A stretch of DNA of 64,000 nt from Melghirimyces thermohalophilus (GTDB lineage: Bacteria > Bacillota > Bacilli > Thermoactinomycetales > DSM-45169): assembly GCF_900102685.1 (NCBI RefSeq), contig NZ_FMZA01000013.1, positions 1-64,000 of the forward strand. The letters run 5' to 3'. The position numbers and the translations under genes were made by a program. A model generated the notes under the pieces. That model was given only the letters and a program-made list of their open reading frames with translations. It had not been told where the DNA came from and searched no databases. Positions 36,028 to 44,908 of the stretch are shown piece by piece (within the stretch, counting starts at the first letter, position 1; each line of letters starts with the position of its first letter).

Positions 36028-37013
36028 GTTTTTTCAAACGGCTGAAGGAAAGCGTCTCCCGGACAACCAGTTCGGTGACGGAGAAGTTTAAAAACGGGTT
36101 GAGCAAGACCAGCGCTTCTCTGGCGGGAGCGATGAGCTCCGTTTTCAGCCGCAATAAAATCGATGAAGAGCTATATGAAGAGCTGGAAGATATCCTGATC
36201 AGCGCCGATGTCGGCGTGGACACCACCATGGAGATCGTCGATCGGTTGCGGGTGGAAGTGAAGGAGCGCAAACTGAAGGATCCAGAGGAGCTGAAACCCC
36301 TTCTGTCGGAAATATTGGTGGATATGCTGAAGGGAGAAGGCGACGAAGCCGGGATGAATCAAAATCCCGACGGCTTGACGGTGATCCTGTTTGTTGGGGT
36401 GAACGGGGTCGGCAAAACCACCACCATCGGAAAATTGGCCCATCACTACAAAGAGGAAGGAAAAAAGGTGATGTTGGCGGCGGGAGATACCTTTCGCGCC
36501 GGGGCCATCGAACAGTTGGAGATTTGGGGGGATCGGGTTGGTGTTGACGTGATCCGCCACCAAGAGGGCTCTGATCCGGCCGCTGTTATCTATGATGGGA
36601 TCCAAGCCGCCCGGTCCCGGGGAGCCGACATTCTGCTCTGTGATACCGCAGGCCGCCTGCAAAACAAGGTTAACCTGATGGAAGAGCTGAAGAAAGTGCA
36701 CCGGGTGATCGGTCGGGAGGTGGCCGACGCTCCCCATGAGAGCCTGTTGGTGTTGGATGCTACCACCGGTCAAAACGCTTTGCAGCAAGCCAAGATTTTT
36801 AAGGAGGCCACCAATATTACGGGGATCGTGTTGACCAAGATGGATGGGACCGCCAAAGGGGGTATCGCCCTGGCCATCCGTCGCGAACTGAATGTTCCCG
36901 TCAAATGGATCGGTCTCGGTGAGAAAATGGATGATCTGCAGCCTTTTAATGCCGAACAGTTTGTCCATGCCCTGTTTGCGAAAGAGGTGGAAAAAGAGAC
37001 GGGAGGGGCCTGA
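36024..37013 (+). CDS. ftsY: Signal recognition particle receptor FtsY
   Basis: SRP receptor GTPase that delivers ribosome-nascent chains to the Sec translocon. The 329-residue length equals B. subtilis FtsY. Short N-terminal region, NG domain with P-loop GVNGVGKT (125-132), DTAGRLQNK and [13 protein letters not shown] overlaps the smc stop. A terminator follows, separating it from ylxM-ffh. Confidence 0.97.
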   Translation: MSFFKRLKESVSRTTSSVTEKFKNGLSKTSASLAGAMSSVFSRNKIDEELYEELEDILISADVGVDTTMEIVDRLRVEVKERKLKDPEELKPLLSEILVDMLKGEGDEAGMNQNPDGLTVILFVGVNGVGKTTTIGKLAHHYKEEGKKVMLAAGDTFRAGAIEQLEIWGDRVGVDVIRHQEGSDPAAVIYDGIQAARSRGADILLCDTAGRLQNKVNLMEELKKVHRVIGREVADAPHESLLVLDATTGQNALQQAKIFKEATNITGIVLTKMDGTAKGGIALAIRRELNVPVKWIGLGEKMDDLQPFNAEQFVHALFAKEVEKETGGA

Positions 37014-37044
37014 TTCGTTTCCAAAGGGAACTCAGGCGGAACAC

Positions 37045-37074
37045 AAAGCTCACACAAAAGAGTGTGAGCTTTTG
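37045..37074 (+). terminator. Terminator after ftsY
   Basis: AAAGCTCACAC and GTGTGAGCTTT, 11-bp stem, ending in TTTT. Confidence 0.82.
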
Positions 37075-37190
37075 TCGCATCATGAATCGCTTTTTGTGGA
37101 TGAGGTATCCGGGGTTTGCTGTTGGTCATCCCTTTACCATTCCTCCCTGTGACTTAAGATGCTTCGTTTGGCAGTGTAAATAGAAAAAAC

Positions 37191-37220
37191 TTGACACACC
37201 CCTAGAGCCATTGTTACGAT
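37191..37220 (+). promoter_or_regulatory. Sigma-A promoter of ylxM-ffh
   Basis: A perfect TTGACA and TACGAT separated by 18 bp. The -10 overlaps the palindrome ACGATAGCTATCGT (37216-37229), so a regulator could act here. Confidence 0.75.
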
Positions 37221-37229
37221 AGCTATCGT
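37216..37229. promoter_or_regulatory. 14-bp perfect palindrome over the ylxM promoter
   Basis: ACGATAGCTATCGT covers the -10 and expected start site. Candidate operator; no known regulator matched. Confidence 0.45.
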
Positions 37230-37269
37230 GTAAAGGTAATGGCCTTGACGCGGATGAGAGGTGCTCCGA

Positions 37270-37599
37270 TTGTTGGATGAGACAACCCGGGTCAACTTGC
37301 TGTATGACTTTTACGGCCCGCTGTTGACGAAAAGGCAGCGGAATGTGATGGAGTTGTATTTTCACGAGGATTGGTCCTTTGGCGAGATCGCTGAGCATCT
37401 CGGTGTTTCCCGCCAAGGCGTGTTTGAAACCGTCAAACGGTCCCGGGAGGTGCTGGAGGAGCTGGAGGAAGCGTTACAGCTCTTGTCCAAACACATCCAG
37501 CGCTCAGAGATCGCCGAGGCGATCCTGGAACAAGTGAACGGCCGAGAGGAGCAGGAAACCGTCCGCCGTTTGCTGGACCAACTTCTCAAATTGGATTAG
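37270..37599 (+). CDS. ylxM: YlxM-like putative SRP-associated DNA-binding protein
   Basis: Small 109-residue protein of the UPF0122/YlxM family with a sigma-70 region 4-like HTH (SFGEIAEHLGVSRQGVFETVKR). In streptococci the homologue stimulates SRP assembly on the scRNA. TTG 37270 with GAGAGGTG upstream gives MLDETTRVNLLYDFYGPLLT, the family start; GTG 37261 is in frame too. Lies directly before ffh as usual. Confidence 0.93.
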   Translation: MLDETTRVNLLYDFYGPLLTKRQRNVMELYFHEDWSFGEIAEHLGVSRQGVFETVKRSREVLEELEEALQLLSKHIQRSEIAEAILEQVNGREEQETVRRLLDQLLKLD

Positions 37600-37627
37600 G
37601 TGATCACGATACGGGGGAGGCGGCAAC

Positions 37628-38977
37628 ATGGCATTTGAAGGGTTGTCCGAACGGTTGCAATCAGCCCTCGCCAAACTAAAAGGCAAAGGGAAGGTGAGCG
37701 AGGCGGACGTCAAAGCGGCCATGCGTGAGGTCCGGCTGGCCCTTCTCGAAGCCGACGTCAACTACAAAGTGGTTAAAGACTTTGTGTCCAAAGTGCGGGA
37801 ACGCGCCGTTGGACAGGAAGTGCTGAAAAGCCTGACACCCGGACAGCAAGTGATCAAGGTTGTCAATGAAGAGCTGACCCAGCTCATGGGCGGAGCTCAG
37901 AGCAAGCTGGAACTTACCTCCAAACCGTCAGTCATCATGATGGTGGGGCTCCAGGGTGCCGGTAAAACCACCACCACCGGCAAGCTGGGTCGATACCTGA
38001 AGAAACAAAACCGTCGACCGCTCTTGGTGGCTGGCGACGTGTACCGGCCGGCAGCCATCCGGCAGCTGGAAGTGCTTGGAGAACAGGTGGAGCTACCCGT
38101 CTTCTCCATGGGAGATCAGGAAAGTCCGGTCACAATCGCCGAAAAAGGGGTGGCTGAAGCGAAGGATCAAGACTATGATACGGTGTTGATCGACACCGCC
38201 GGCCGCCTCCATATCGACGAGACGATGATGGAGGAACTAAAGGCGATCAAGGAAAAGGTGGAGCCGGATGAAACCCTGCTGGTGGTGGATGCCATGACCG
38301 GTCAAGATGCGGTCAATGTGGCGGAAAGCTTCAACCGTGAACTGGGTTTGACCGGTGTGATTCTGACCAAACTGGATGGTGACACACGGGGTGGGGCCGC
38401 TCTCTCTGTCCGGTCGGTCACCGACTGTCCGGTCAAGTTTTCGGGGATGGGCGAGAAGGTGGACGCGCTGGAACCTTTCCATCCTGAACGAATGGCTTCC
38501 CGGATTTTAGGGATGGGGGACGTTCTCACTCTGATCGAGAAGGCCCAAGCCTCCGTTGACCAGGAAAAGGCGAAGGATTTGGAACGGAGGATGCGTAAGC
38601 AGCAGTTCACCTTTGACGATTTCCTGGAACAGATGGACCAGGTGCGCAATATGGGTCCCCTGGATGAGGTGCTCGGCATGATGCCGGGCATGGGCCAGAT
38701 GAAGGGCATGAAAAACCTTCAGGTAGATGAGAAACAACTGACCCGGGTGGAGGCGATCATCCGGTCGATGACCCGTGAGGAAAAACAGCAGCCGGACATC
38801 ATCAACGCTAGCCGCCGCAAACGGATTGCGGCGGGCAGCGGAACGACGGTCCAGGATGTGAACCGGTTGATCAAGCAGTTCATGGACATGAAAAAGATGA
38901 TGAAACAATTTACTTCCATGTCCAAAGGAAAGAAGAAAAAGGGATTTGGCAAATTTAAGTTTCCCTTTATGCCTTGA
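37628..38977 (+). CDS. ffh: Signal recognition particle protein Ffh
   Basis: GTPase subunit of the SRP. 449 residues: N domain, G domain with P-loop GLQGAGKT (107-114), DTAGRLHIDE and TKLDGDTRGG, then a methionine-rich M domain for signal sequences and the 4.5S-type RNA (LGMMPGMGQMKGM). GGGGGAGG precedes ATG. Leads the operon into rpsP. Confidence 0.97.
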   Translation: MAFEGLSERLQSALAKLKGKGKVSEADVKAAMREVRLALLEADVNYKVVKDFVSKVRERAVGQEVLKSLTPGQQVIKVVNEELTQLMGGAQSKLELTSKPSVIMMVGLQGAGKTTTTGKLGRYLKKQNRRPLLVAGDVYRPAAIRQLEVLGEQVELPVFSMGDQESPVTIAEKGVAEAKDQDYDTVLIDTAGRLHIDETMMEELKAIKEKVEPDETLLVVDAMTGQDAVNVAESFNRELGLTGVILTKLDGDTRGGAALSVRSVTDCPVKFSGMGEKVDALEPFHPERMASRILGMGDVLTLIEKAQASVDQEKAKDLERRMRKQQFTFDDFLEQMDQVRNMGPLDEVLGMMPGMGQMKGMKNLQVDEKQLTRVEAIIRSMTREEKQQPDIINASRRKRIAAGSGTTVQDVNRLIKQFMDMKKMMKQFTSMSKGKKKKGFGKFKFPFMP

Positions 38978-39010
38978 TTCGCTTGATCCTGTAGAGGAGG
39001 TGAAAACGAA

Positions 39011-39283
39011 ATGGCAGTGAAAATCCGTCTGAAACGGATGGGTGCGAAAAAGTCGCCTTTTTACCGTTTGGTCGTGGCTGACTCCCGTGCGCCTCGCGAC
39101 GGCCGGTTTATCGAGGAAATCGGGTATTACAACCCGTTGACCCAACCGGTTCAAGTGAAGATCGACGAAGAAAAAGCCATCAAATGGCTGAACACGGGTG
39201 CCCAACCTTCCGACACGGTAAAGAATCTGTTCCGTAAAGAAGGCATCATGAAAAAGATCCACGAAGCCAAGAACCAGAAGTGA
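39011..39283 (+). CDS. rpsP: 30S ribosomal protein S16
   Basis: 90-residue small-subunit protein; [19 protein letters not shown] and [12 protein letters not shown] are diagnostic. GAGGAGGTG precedes ATG. First of the rpsP-khpA-rimM-trmD-rplS set. Confidence 0.97.
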   Translation: MAVKIRLKRMGAKKSPFYRLVVADSRAPRDGRFIEEIGYYNPLTQPVQVKIDEEKAIKWLNTGAQPSDTVKNLFRKEGIMKKIHEAKNQK

Positions 39284-39323
39284 ATTCCCTGCCTGATGCG
39301 CTCGGGCCTGAGGGGGAATTGGA

Positions 39324-39551
39324 TTGAAGGAACTGGTTGAAGTGATCGCAAAAGCCCTGGTCGATCACCCTGAAGCCGTTCGTGTGCAAGAACGGGAAGA
39401 GGAAGGGAACCTCGTTTTGCAGCTTTCCGTCGACCCGGAGGATACGGGGAAGGTGATCGGAAAAAAGGGGCGGATCGCCAAGGCACTCCGCACAGTGGTG
39501 GGAACCGCTGCGGTAAAAGAGAAAAAACGGGTCACAGTGGAGATCCTTTGA
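39324..39551 (+). CDS. khpA: KH domain RNA-binding protein KhpA
   Basis: 75-residue single KH domain protein (YlqC). The GxxG loop is visible as GKVIGKKGRIAKALR. Partner of KhpB in RNA binding related to cell elongation in streptococci. TTG start with AGGGGGAA upstream. Confidence 0.95.
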   Translation: MKELVEVIAKALVDHPEAVRVQEREEEGNLVLQLSVDPEDTGKVIGKKGRIAKALRTVVGTAAVKEKKRVTVEIL

Positions 39552-39581
39552 TCGGGCAACCCGTGGAAAGGAGAGCGATCC

Positions 39582-40106
39582 ATGCGTGAACCGGAATGGT
39601 TGACGGTCGGCCATATCGCCGGAACCCATGGCATCCGCGGGGAAGTCCGGGTGATCTCACGGACGGATTATCCGGAGAGGCGCTTCGCCTCCGGCAGCAA
39701 GCTGTTTCTGTGCCACCCGGATCGGAAACAGCGTGGCCTGTGGCTCACAGTAACATCTTCCCGACCCCACAAATCCTTTTGGCTGCTCCGATTTGAGGAG
39801 TGGGACAACGTGAATCAGGCGGAGCCCTACAAAGGAGGCACCCTGATGATCGGCCGGGAGGAAGCGGTAGGGGCGGAACCGGACGAATACTACCTGCACG
39901 AGATTGTCGGGTGCGGGGTTTTCACCACCGACGGGGAGAGAATCGGGACCGTTACCGATATCCTGCAACCTGGCGCCAACGATGTGTGGGTGGTCAAAAG
40001 GGATACCGGCGGTGAACTGCTTATCCCCTTTATCGCCCCCGTTGTGAAGGATGTGGATCCCGAGGAGGAACGGGTGACCATCCAGTGGATGGAAGGGTTG
40101 GAGTGA
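39582..40106 (+). CDS. rimM: Ribosome maturation factor RimM
   Basis: 30S maturation factor, 174 residues, binding S19. N-terminal barrel with VGHIAGTHGIRGEVRV and C-terminal PRC barrel (GERIGTVTDILQPGANDVWVV). GGAAAGGAG precedes ATG. Confidence 0.96.
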   Translation: MREPEWLTVGHIAGTHGIRGEVRVISRTDYPERRFASGSKLFLCHPDRKQRGLWLTVTSSRPHKSFWLLRFEEWDNVNQAEPYKGGTLMIGREEAVGAEPDEYYLHEIVGCGVFTTDGERIGTVTDILQPGANDVWVVKRDTGGELLIPFIAPVVKDVDPEEERVTIQWMEGLE

Positions 40107-40122
40107 TTGAGGTGACAAACCC

Positions 40123-40866
40123 GTGCATTTCGATGTGTTGACGTTATTCCCGGAGATGTTTGAGGGATTTTTCTCCTCCAGCATCTTAAAACGGGCGTTG
40201 GATCGGGAGCTGGTAACCGCTTCTGTGATCAACTTCCGGGACTACAGCACCAACAAACACCGCACCGTCGATGATACACCTTACGGCGGCGGCGGGGGAA
40301 TGGTGTTGAAGCCGGAACCGCTCTTTTATGCGGTGGAGGCGATCACCAACGAGGCAGCTGCCCGTCCTCCGGTGGTGATGATGAGCCCCCAGGGAACTCC
40401 CTATACGCAGAAAAAAGCGGAGGAGCTGGCCGGTTACGACCGCCTGATTCTGCTTTGCGGCCATTATGAGGGATTTGACGAACGGATCCGTGAGCATCTA
40501 GTGGACGACGAAATCTCCATCGGCGATTACGTGCTGACTGGAGGCGAACTGCCCGCCATGGTGCTGATGGACAGTGTGATCCGATTGATTCCTGGGGTCT
40601 TGGGCAACGAATCCTCGGCGGAGGCCGACTCATTTTCAACGGGTCTTTTGGAATATCCCCAATATACCCGGCCTGCCGAGTTCCGCGACTGGGCCGTTCC
40701 TGACGTATTGCTGTCGGGAAACCATAAGGAAATCGATCAGTGGCGGCGGCGTCAATCGCTTCTTCGTACCTTGGAGCGTCGGCCGGATCTGCTGGAGAAG
40801 CAAGATTTGTCCGAGGAAGAACGGGCCTGGCTTTCCCAACAGCAGAAGCAGCGTCGGGAAAGTTAG
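40123..40866 (+). CDS. trmD: tRNA (guanine37-N1)-methyltransferase TrmD
   Basis: SPOUT-fold methyltransferase that prevents frameshifting. 247 residues; [13 protein letters not shown] at the start, [12 protein letters not shown], and the trefoil-knot part [17 protein letters not shown] start with GAGGTGAC upstream. Second half includes [14 protein letters not shown] typical of TrmD. Confidence 0.97.
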   Translation: MHFDVLTLFPEMFEGFFSSSILKRALDRELVTASVINFRDYSTNKHRTVDDTPYGGGGGMVLKPEPLFYAVEAITNEAAARPPVVMMSPQGTPYTQKKAEELAGYDRLILLCGHYEGFDERIREHLVDDEISIGDYVLTGGELPAMVLMDSVIRLIPGVLGNESSAEADSFSTGLLEYPQYTRPAEFRDWAVPDVLLSGNHKEIDQWRRRQSLLRTLERRPDLLEKQDLSEEERAWLSQQQKQRRES

Positions 40867-40882
40867 TCCTTCGGGGGCTCAA

Positions 40883-40911
40883 TTGTTTTCACAGTTTCCA
40901 TGTGATAAAAT
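40883..40911 (+). promoter_or_regulatory. Promoter candidate of rplS
   Basis: TTGTTT and TAAAAT with a 17-bp spacer, 72 bp before rplS. Would allow rplS expression separate from trmD. Confidence 0.5.
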
Positions 40912-40982
40912 GGATCTTGTGCTCGACGAGTGTTCGGTCCGCTAGATGAATAGAGACTTGATGGAGGGAAGGAGGGAAACCC

Positions 40983-41327
40983 ATGAACGAACTTGTACGC
41001 CAAATCGGTGAAGAACAACTGCGCAAAGATACGCCTCAGTTTCGCGCCGGTGACACGGTCCGTGTTCACGTGAAGGTTGTCGAAGGGCAGCGTGAACGGA
41101 TTCAGGTCTTTGAAGGAGTTGTGATCCAGCGTCGCGGCGAAGGAATTTCCGAGACATTTACGGTCCGGAAAGTCTCTTACGGTATCGGCGTGGAGCGGAC
41201 GTTCCCGCTTCATTCCCCTCGTGTTGATAAAATTGAAGTGATCCGCCGCGGGAAAGTGCGCCGTGCTAAGCTGTACTATCTGCGGAAATTGCAAGGTAAA
41301 GCTGCTCGGATCAAGGAAATTCATTAA
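40983..41327 (+). CDS. rplS: 50S ribosomal protein L19
   Basis: 114-residue ribosomal protein; [28 protein letters not shown] and [17 protein letters not shown] are diagnostic. AAGGAGGG precedes ATG. Followed by a terminator. Confidence 0.97.
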   Translation: MNELVRQIGEEQLRKDTPQFRAGDTVRVHVKVVEGQRERIQVFEGVVIQRRGEGISETFTVRKVSYGIGVERTFPLHSPRVDKIEVIRRGKVRRAKLYYLRKLQGKAARIKEIH

Positions 41328-41335
41328 TTGGGATG

Positions 41336-41363
41336 AAGGGCTTGGGGGTCTCAAGCCCTTTTA
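41336..41363 (+). terminator. Terminator after rplS
   Basis: AAGGGCTTG and CAAGCCCTT with a 7-base loop, then TTTATC. Ends the rpsP-rplS run. Confidence 0.78.
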
Positions 41364-41425
41364 TCGCTTACTATCTGAAATCTCCGTATTCTTGTTGGTT
41401 GATCGCGAGAGTCAGGAGGAGCTTC

Positions 41426-41986
41426 ATGAGCGAGTTCACCCCCCGTTCCGCCAAACATGGGAGACGAAGGAGGCGGGGAAACGATGAAGCATGGGAGTGG
41501 GTGCAAGCCCTAGCCGTTGCTGTGGTTCTGGCATTGATCATCCGCTATTTTATCTTTTCCCCCTTCAGCGTTTCCGGTCCCTCCATGATGTCCACCCTGC
41601 ATAACAATGATTTGGTGATCGTAAACAAGGTGCTTTACATGTTTCGTGATCCAAAACCTGGAGAAGTGATCGTTTTTCACGCCACGGAGGAAAAAGATTA
41701 CATTAAGCGGGTCATTGCGCTGCCGGGCCAAACGGTCTCCGCGTATAACAACGTGGTGCGGGTCAATGGTGAAAGCATTGAGGAGCCATACATAGATGAA
41801 GGAAACCGGACGGCTGATTTCGGACCTGTGAAAGTCCCGGAAGGGCATGTGTTTGTCATGGGTGATAACCGAATGAACAGCAGCGATAGCCGCAATCCGG
41901 AGGTGGGTCCCGTCCCCATCGATCATGTTGTGGGAAGGGCGGACGTGATTTTCTGGCCGTTGAAAGATTTTCAGGTTTTGTGGTGA
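41426..41986 (+). CDS. lepB: Signal peptidase I
   Basis: Membrane serine protease that removes Sec signal peptides, 186 residues. A basic N terminus with five consecutive Arg, one membrane helix (about 27-44), catalytic Ser53 in GPSMMST, Lys94 in YIKRVIALPG and box E GDNRMNSSDSR. ATG 41426 with AGGAGGAG upstream; an in-frame start at 41333 would add a spurious tail. B. subtilis has several such enzymes; this is of the SipS/SipT kind. Confidence 0.95.
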   Translation: MSEFTPRSAKHGRRRRRGNDEAWEWVQALAVAVVLALIIRYFIFSPFSVSGPSMMSTLHNNDLVIVNKVLYMFRDPKPGEVIVFHATEEKDYIKRVIALPGQTVSAYNNVVRVNGESIEEPYIDEGNRTADFGPVKVPEGHVFVMGDNRMNSSDSRNPEVGPVPIDHVVGRADVIFWPLKDFQVLW

Positions 41987-42000
41987 GCAGGTGATCCAAT

Positions 42001-42891
42001 ATGACGATTCAGTGGTTTCCCGGACATATGGCCAAAGCCCGTCGCCAAGTGGAGGAAAAATTAAAGCAAGTGGATTTGGTCCTGGAGCTCGTGGATGCAC
42101 GATTACCCCTGTCCAGCCGCAATCCGATGATCGATCAGCTGGTTCAGGGAAAATCGCGGATCATTCTGTTGACCAAAAACGATTTAGCCGATCCAAAGGC
42201 AACCCGGCAATGGTCGGAAACCTTCCGTGAAGGCAAAACACAGGCGCTTTCCATGGATCTGCTATCAGGCTCCGGAGTGAAGGCCCTCTTTTCCATCAGC
42301 CAGGACCTGATGAAGGAGAAAATCGAAGCCCAGGCCAAAAAAGGAATTCGACGCCATCGCATTCGGGCGATGGTGTTGGGGGTGCCCAACGTAGGCAAAT
42401 CGGCCTTGATCAATCGACTGGCCAAGAAGAACATCGCCAAAACCGGCGACCGACCAGGCGTGACCAAAGCTCAACAATGGATTAAGCTGGAAAATGGGAT
42501 GGAGCTTCTGGATACCCCAGGTATTTTGTGGCCCAAATTTGAAGATCGGGACGTGGGTTTGCGTTTGGCTGCCAGCGGAGCTATCAAGGAAGAGATCTTG
42601 TCTATAGACGAGATCGGCCTATATCTTATCAGTTACTTATCCCGAAAATATCCTGACTCCCTGCGGAAACGGTACAATCTGGAGGAGGTCGAAGGCCAAG
42701 AAGGATTGGCGCTTTTGGAACAGGTGGGCAAACGGCGGGGTTGCATGCGAAAAGGCGGGGAAGTCGATTTGGAAAAGGCGGCGGAAATCGTCCTACGAGA
42801 TTTTCGTTCCGGCCGGTTGGGGAGGATCTCCCTGGAATTTCCAGTGGATTGGGAGGAGGAGATGGATGAAAGTAAAAGGGACCATCCGTGA
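42001..42891 (+). CDS. rbgA: Ribosome biogenesis GTPase RbgA (YlqF)
   Basis: Circularly permuted GTPase required for 50S assembly (L16 incorporation). 296 residues: IQWFPGHMAKARR at the start, G4 TKND, P-loop GVPNVGKSA, DTPGIL, then a helical C-terminal domain. ATG 14 bp after lepB. It overlaps rnhB by 26 bp. Confidence 0.96.
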   Translation: MTIQWFPGHMAKARRQVEEKLKQVDLVLELVDARLPLSSRNPMIDQLVQGKSRIILLTKNDLADPKATRQWSETFREGKTQALSMDLLSGSGVKALFSISQDLMKEKIEAQAKKGIRRHRIRAMVLGVPNVGKSALINRLAKKNIAKTGDRPGVTKAQQWIKLENGMELLDTPGILWPKFEDRDVGLRLAASGAIKEEILSIDEIGLYLISYLSRKYPDSLRKRYNLEEVEGQEGLALLEQVGKRRGCMRKGGEVDLEKAAEIVLRDFRSGRLGRISLEFPVDWEEEMDESKRDHP

Positions 42892-43657
42892 GATTGCGGA
42901 TCGCTTGTCGAGAGAAAAAAACATCTCTGAGTCCGATCTGAATGCACTTCTATCGGATCCCCGGGCCGGCGTACAGAAGCTGGCTCGTTCTTATTTGAAA
43001 AAGCGGGAAGCCGAGCGGCGTGAACAGAAACGGATCGAAGAGATGTGGCAGTTTGAGCGTACATATCGTGAGCGTGGATACCGTTTGATCGCCGGTGTGG
43101 ATGAAGCAGGCCGTGGGCCCTTGGCCGGTCCGGTCGTAGCGGCTGCGGTGATCCTTCCGGATGGTTTTGATGCTCGAGGTCTCAATGATTCCAAAAAATT
43201 GACTCGGGATGAGCGGCTTTCCCTCCGAAGCCGGATCGAAGCCGAGGCGACCGCCATCGGGGTTGGGGTTGTGGATCATGGCTACATCGATCAACATAAT
43301 ATTCTCCAAGCGACCTATGAGGCAGTGCGCCGAGCAGTGGCCCAATTGGATCCGAAACCGGATTGTCTCTTGTTGGATGCGCTGCGTGTCCCTGGTATCA
43401 CACTGGAGCAACAGGATATCGTGAAGGGTGACGCCCTCAGCCATTCCATCGCAGCCGCTTCTATCATCGCCAAAACGGTTCGCGATGACTGGATGATGGA
43501 AGCAGGCAAGCGATATCCCCAATATGGGTTTGAGTCCCATGTCGGTTACAGCACCCCTGACCATCTGGCTGCTTTGGACCGGTGGGGTGTCTCCCCCATC
43601 CATCGAAAGAGCTTTGCACCGGTAAAAGAACGAGCGAAAAAGGAGTGGTCCCGATAA
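42866..43657 (+). CDS. rnhB: Ribonuclease HII
   Basis: Cuts RNA in RNA-DNA hybrids, including single ribonucleotides. 263 residues. An N-terminal helical extension of about 70 residues as in Bacillus RNase HII precedes the catalytic domain, with GVDEAGRGPLAGPV, LNDSKKLT and the later Asp residues (LLLDAL). The start overlaps the end of rbgA. Confidence 0.96.
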   Translation: MKVKGTIREIADRLSREKNISESDLNALLSDPRAGVQKLARSYLKKREAERREQKRIEEMWQFERTYRERGYRLIAGVDEAGRGPLAGPVVAAAVILPDGFDARGLNDSKKLTRDERLSLRSRIEAEATAIGVGVVDHGYIDQHNILQATYEAVRRAVAQLDPKPDCLLLDALRVPGITLEQQDIVKGDALSHSIAAASIIAKTVRDDWMMEAGKRYPQYGFESHVGYSTPDHLAALDRWGVSPIHRKSFAPVKERAKKEWSR

Positions 43658-43680
43658 GATGGCGGGAATCACTCCTTTTT
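43637..43680 (+). terminator. Terminator overlapping the end of rnhB
   Basis: AAAAAGGAGTG and CACTCCTTTTT pair around a 22-base loop that contains the rnhB stop codon; the T run is part of the stem. Confidence 0.75.
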
Positions 43681-43742
43681 ATGTGGTGAAAAACGGAATT
43701 TTGGTGTAAAATGGCGAAAAATCCACAAAAGGTGGTGATCGG

Positions 43743-44108
43743 TTGGATAGGGATCGCAGACGGGAGACCGGCAGGATCGGTGAAAAGGTGGCGGCTGATT
43801 ATTTGCGGAACAAGGGATACAGGATTCTGGACACCAATTGGCGTAACCGGTTGGGGGAATTGGATCTCGTGACGGAAAAGGAAGGCCAACTGGTGATTGT
43901 GGAAGTGCGCACCACCCGCGGCAGCCGCTACGGTTTTGGCTTCCAATCCATCGATAGAAAGAAACAACAACAGGTGCGAAAGTTGGCCCTCTCTTATCTA
44001 CAACAGAACCATCATGGGTCGATCCCTTTTCGCATCGATGTCATCTCTGTTCTGTTAAACGATTCCAGCAAACCGGCGCGGATTGATCACCTGGAAGGGG
44101 TGATCTGA
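43743..44108 (+). CDS. YraN family protein (UPF0102)
   Basis: 121-residue protein of the Holliday junction resolvase-like endonuclease fold. GRIGEKVAADYLRNKGYRIL, then GELDLV and IVEVRTT give the E-D-ExK-like pattern, although the usual Lys after ExV is Arg. TTG start with AAAGGTGGTG upstream. The function of the family is not established. Confidence 0.92.
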   Translation: MDRDRRRETGRIGEKVAADYLRNKGYRILDTNWRNRLGELDLVTEKEGQLVIVEVRTTRGSRYGFGFQSIDRKKQQQVRKLALSYLQQNHHGSIPFRIDVISVLLNDSSKPARIDHLEGVI

Positions 44109-44117
44109 TACCTTGCA

Positions 44118-44693
44118 TTAGACCGCTTCCAGGTGGCGATTCAGCAGTTCCTGGTAAAGTTCCTCTCCCCCGATATGAACACGCAACGACACTTGATCAC
44201 GGCCGTGTTCCTGCCACTGGTACAGCTGTTGAAAGATGAGGTAGATACATTTTTTCACTTCAATGTGGGGATACAGTTTCAAATCGACAAAGAAGCTGTA
44301 CAGGTTGGAATCATCTACTGTGTGGTGAACCACCTTCATCGCAGCAAAGGTTTCTTCCAGCCCGTTTAATATGTGGACCATCCACTCCGGGCGGCCAGCC
44401 TTTCCAGCATCATCGAGGTAGTGAATGGTAAAGCCCATCATGGGATAACGGTGAATATCCGCTTCGGTGTACTGGGCCTCCTCATCCCCTTTGGCGTCGT
44501 AAAGAAAAAACTCCAGATGATACCGCTTGGCTTCTCCTCGCTCTACTGATTTTTTTCGGGCCATCTGATGTTTCAGTCTCAATTCATCGTTTTCCTTCTT
44601 CAAGCGTCGCAACTCTCTATGTAAAGTTTCCTTATCCTCATCCCCATCGGGGTTTGGGGTGAAGTCGAAGAAGCTTTTAAGTTTCGAAAACAT
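44118..44693 (-). CDS. Uncharacterised protein with N-terminal coiled coil, 191 aa
   Basis: Not recognised. Residues about 18-52 form a charged coiled coil (ETLHRELRRLKKENDELRLK); the remainder is a mixed alpha/beta domain with many aromatic residues (FFLYDAKGDEEAQY, MMGFTIHYLDD). No signal peptide or membrane segment. GGGGAG lies six bases before the ATG on the minus strand, with a good promoter further upstream. It converges on yraN. Probably a cytosolic lineage-specific protein. Confidence 0.8.
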   Translation of the reverse strand: MFSKLKSFFDFTPNPDGDEDKETLHRELRRLKKENDELRLKHQMARKKSVERGEAKRYHLEFFLYDAKGDEEAQYTEADIHRYPMMGFTIHYLDDAGKAGRPEWMVHILNGLEETFAAMKVVHHTVDDSNLYSFFVDLKLYPHIEVKKCIYLIFQQLYQWQEHGRDQVSLRVHIGGEELYQELLNRHLEAV

Positions 44694-44735
44694 CTAAACT
44701 CTCCCCTCAGGAGCGAGATCACTCCTGTTCATTAT

Positions 44736-44763
44736 ATTATATAAAGAATAGCAAGAAAACCAA
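44736..44763 (-). promoter_or_regulatory. Promoter of the minus-strand uncharacterised gene
   Basis: TTGGTT and a perfect TATAAT with a 16-bp spacer on the minus strand, about 43 bp before the start codon. Confidence 0.65.
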
Positions 44764-44866
44764 GCGCGGAGGTTGTATTTTTTCCCCCGCCGGAAGGACA
44801 GCAAAGCCTGTATCATGATTCGGTTCCTATTGGATAGGGGATCGAAACATGATGGATAAATGCGAA

Positions 44867-44902
44867 TCAAAAAACACCCCAGCCCGCCGGGGAGGGGTGT
44901 TT
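44867..44902 (-). terminator. Terminator after brnQ
   Basis: On the minus strand AAACACCCC and GGGGTGTTT pair, followed by TTTTT-rich sequence. Confidence 0.82.
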
Positions 44903-44908
44903 GCGTGA

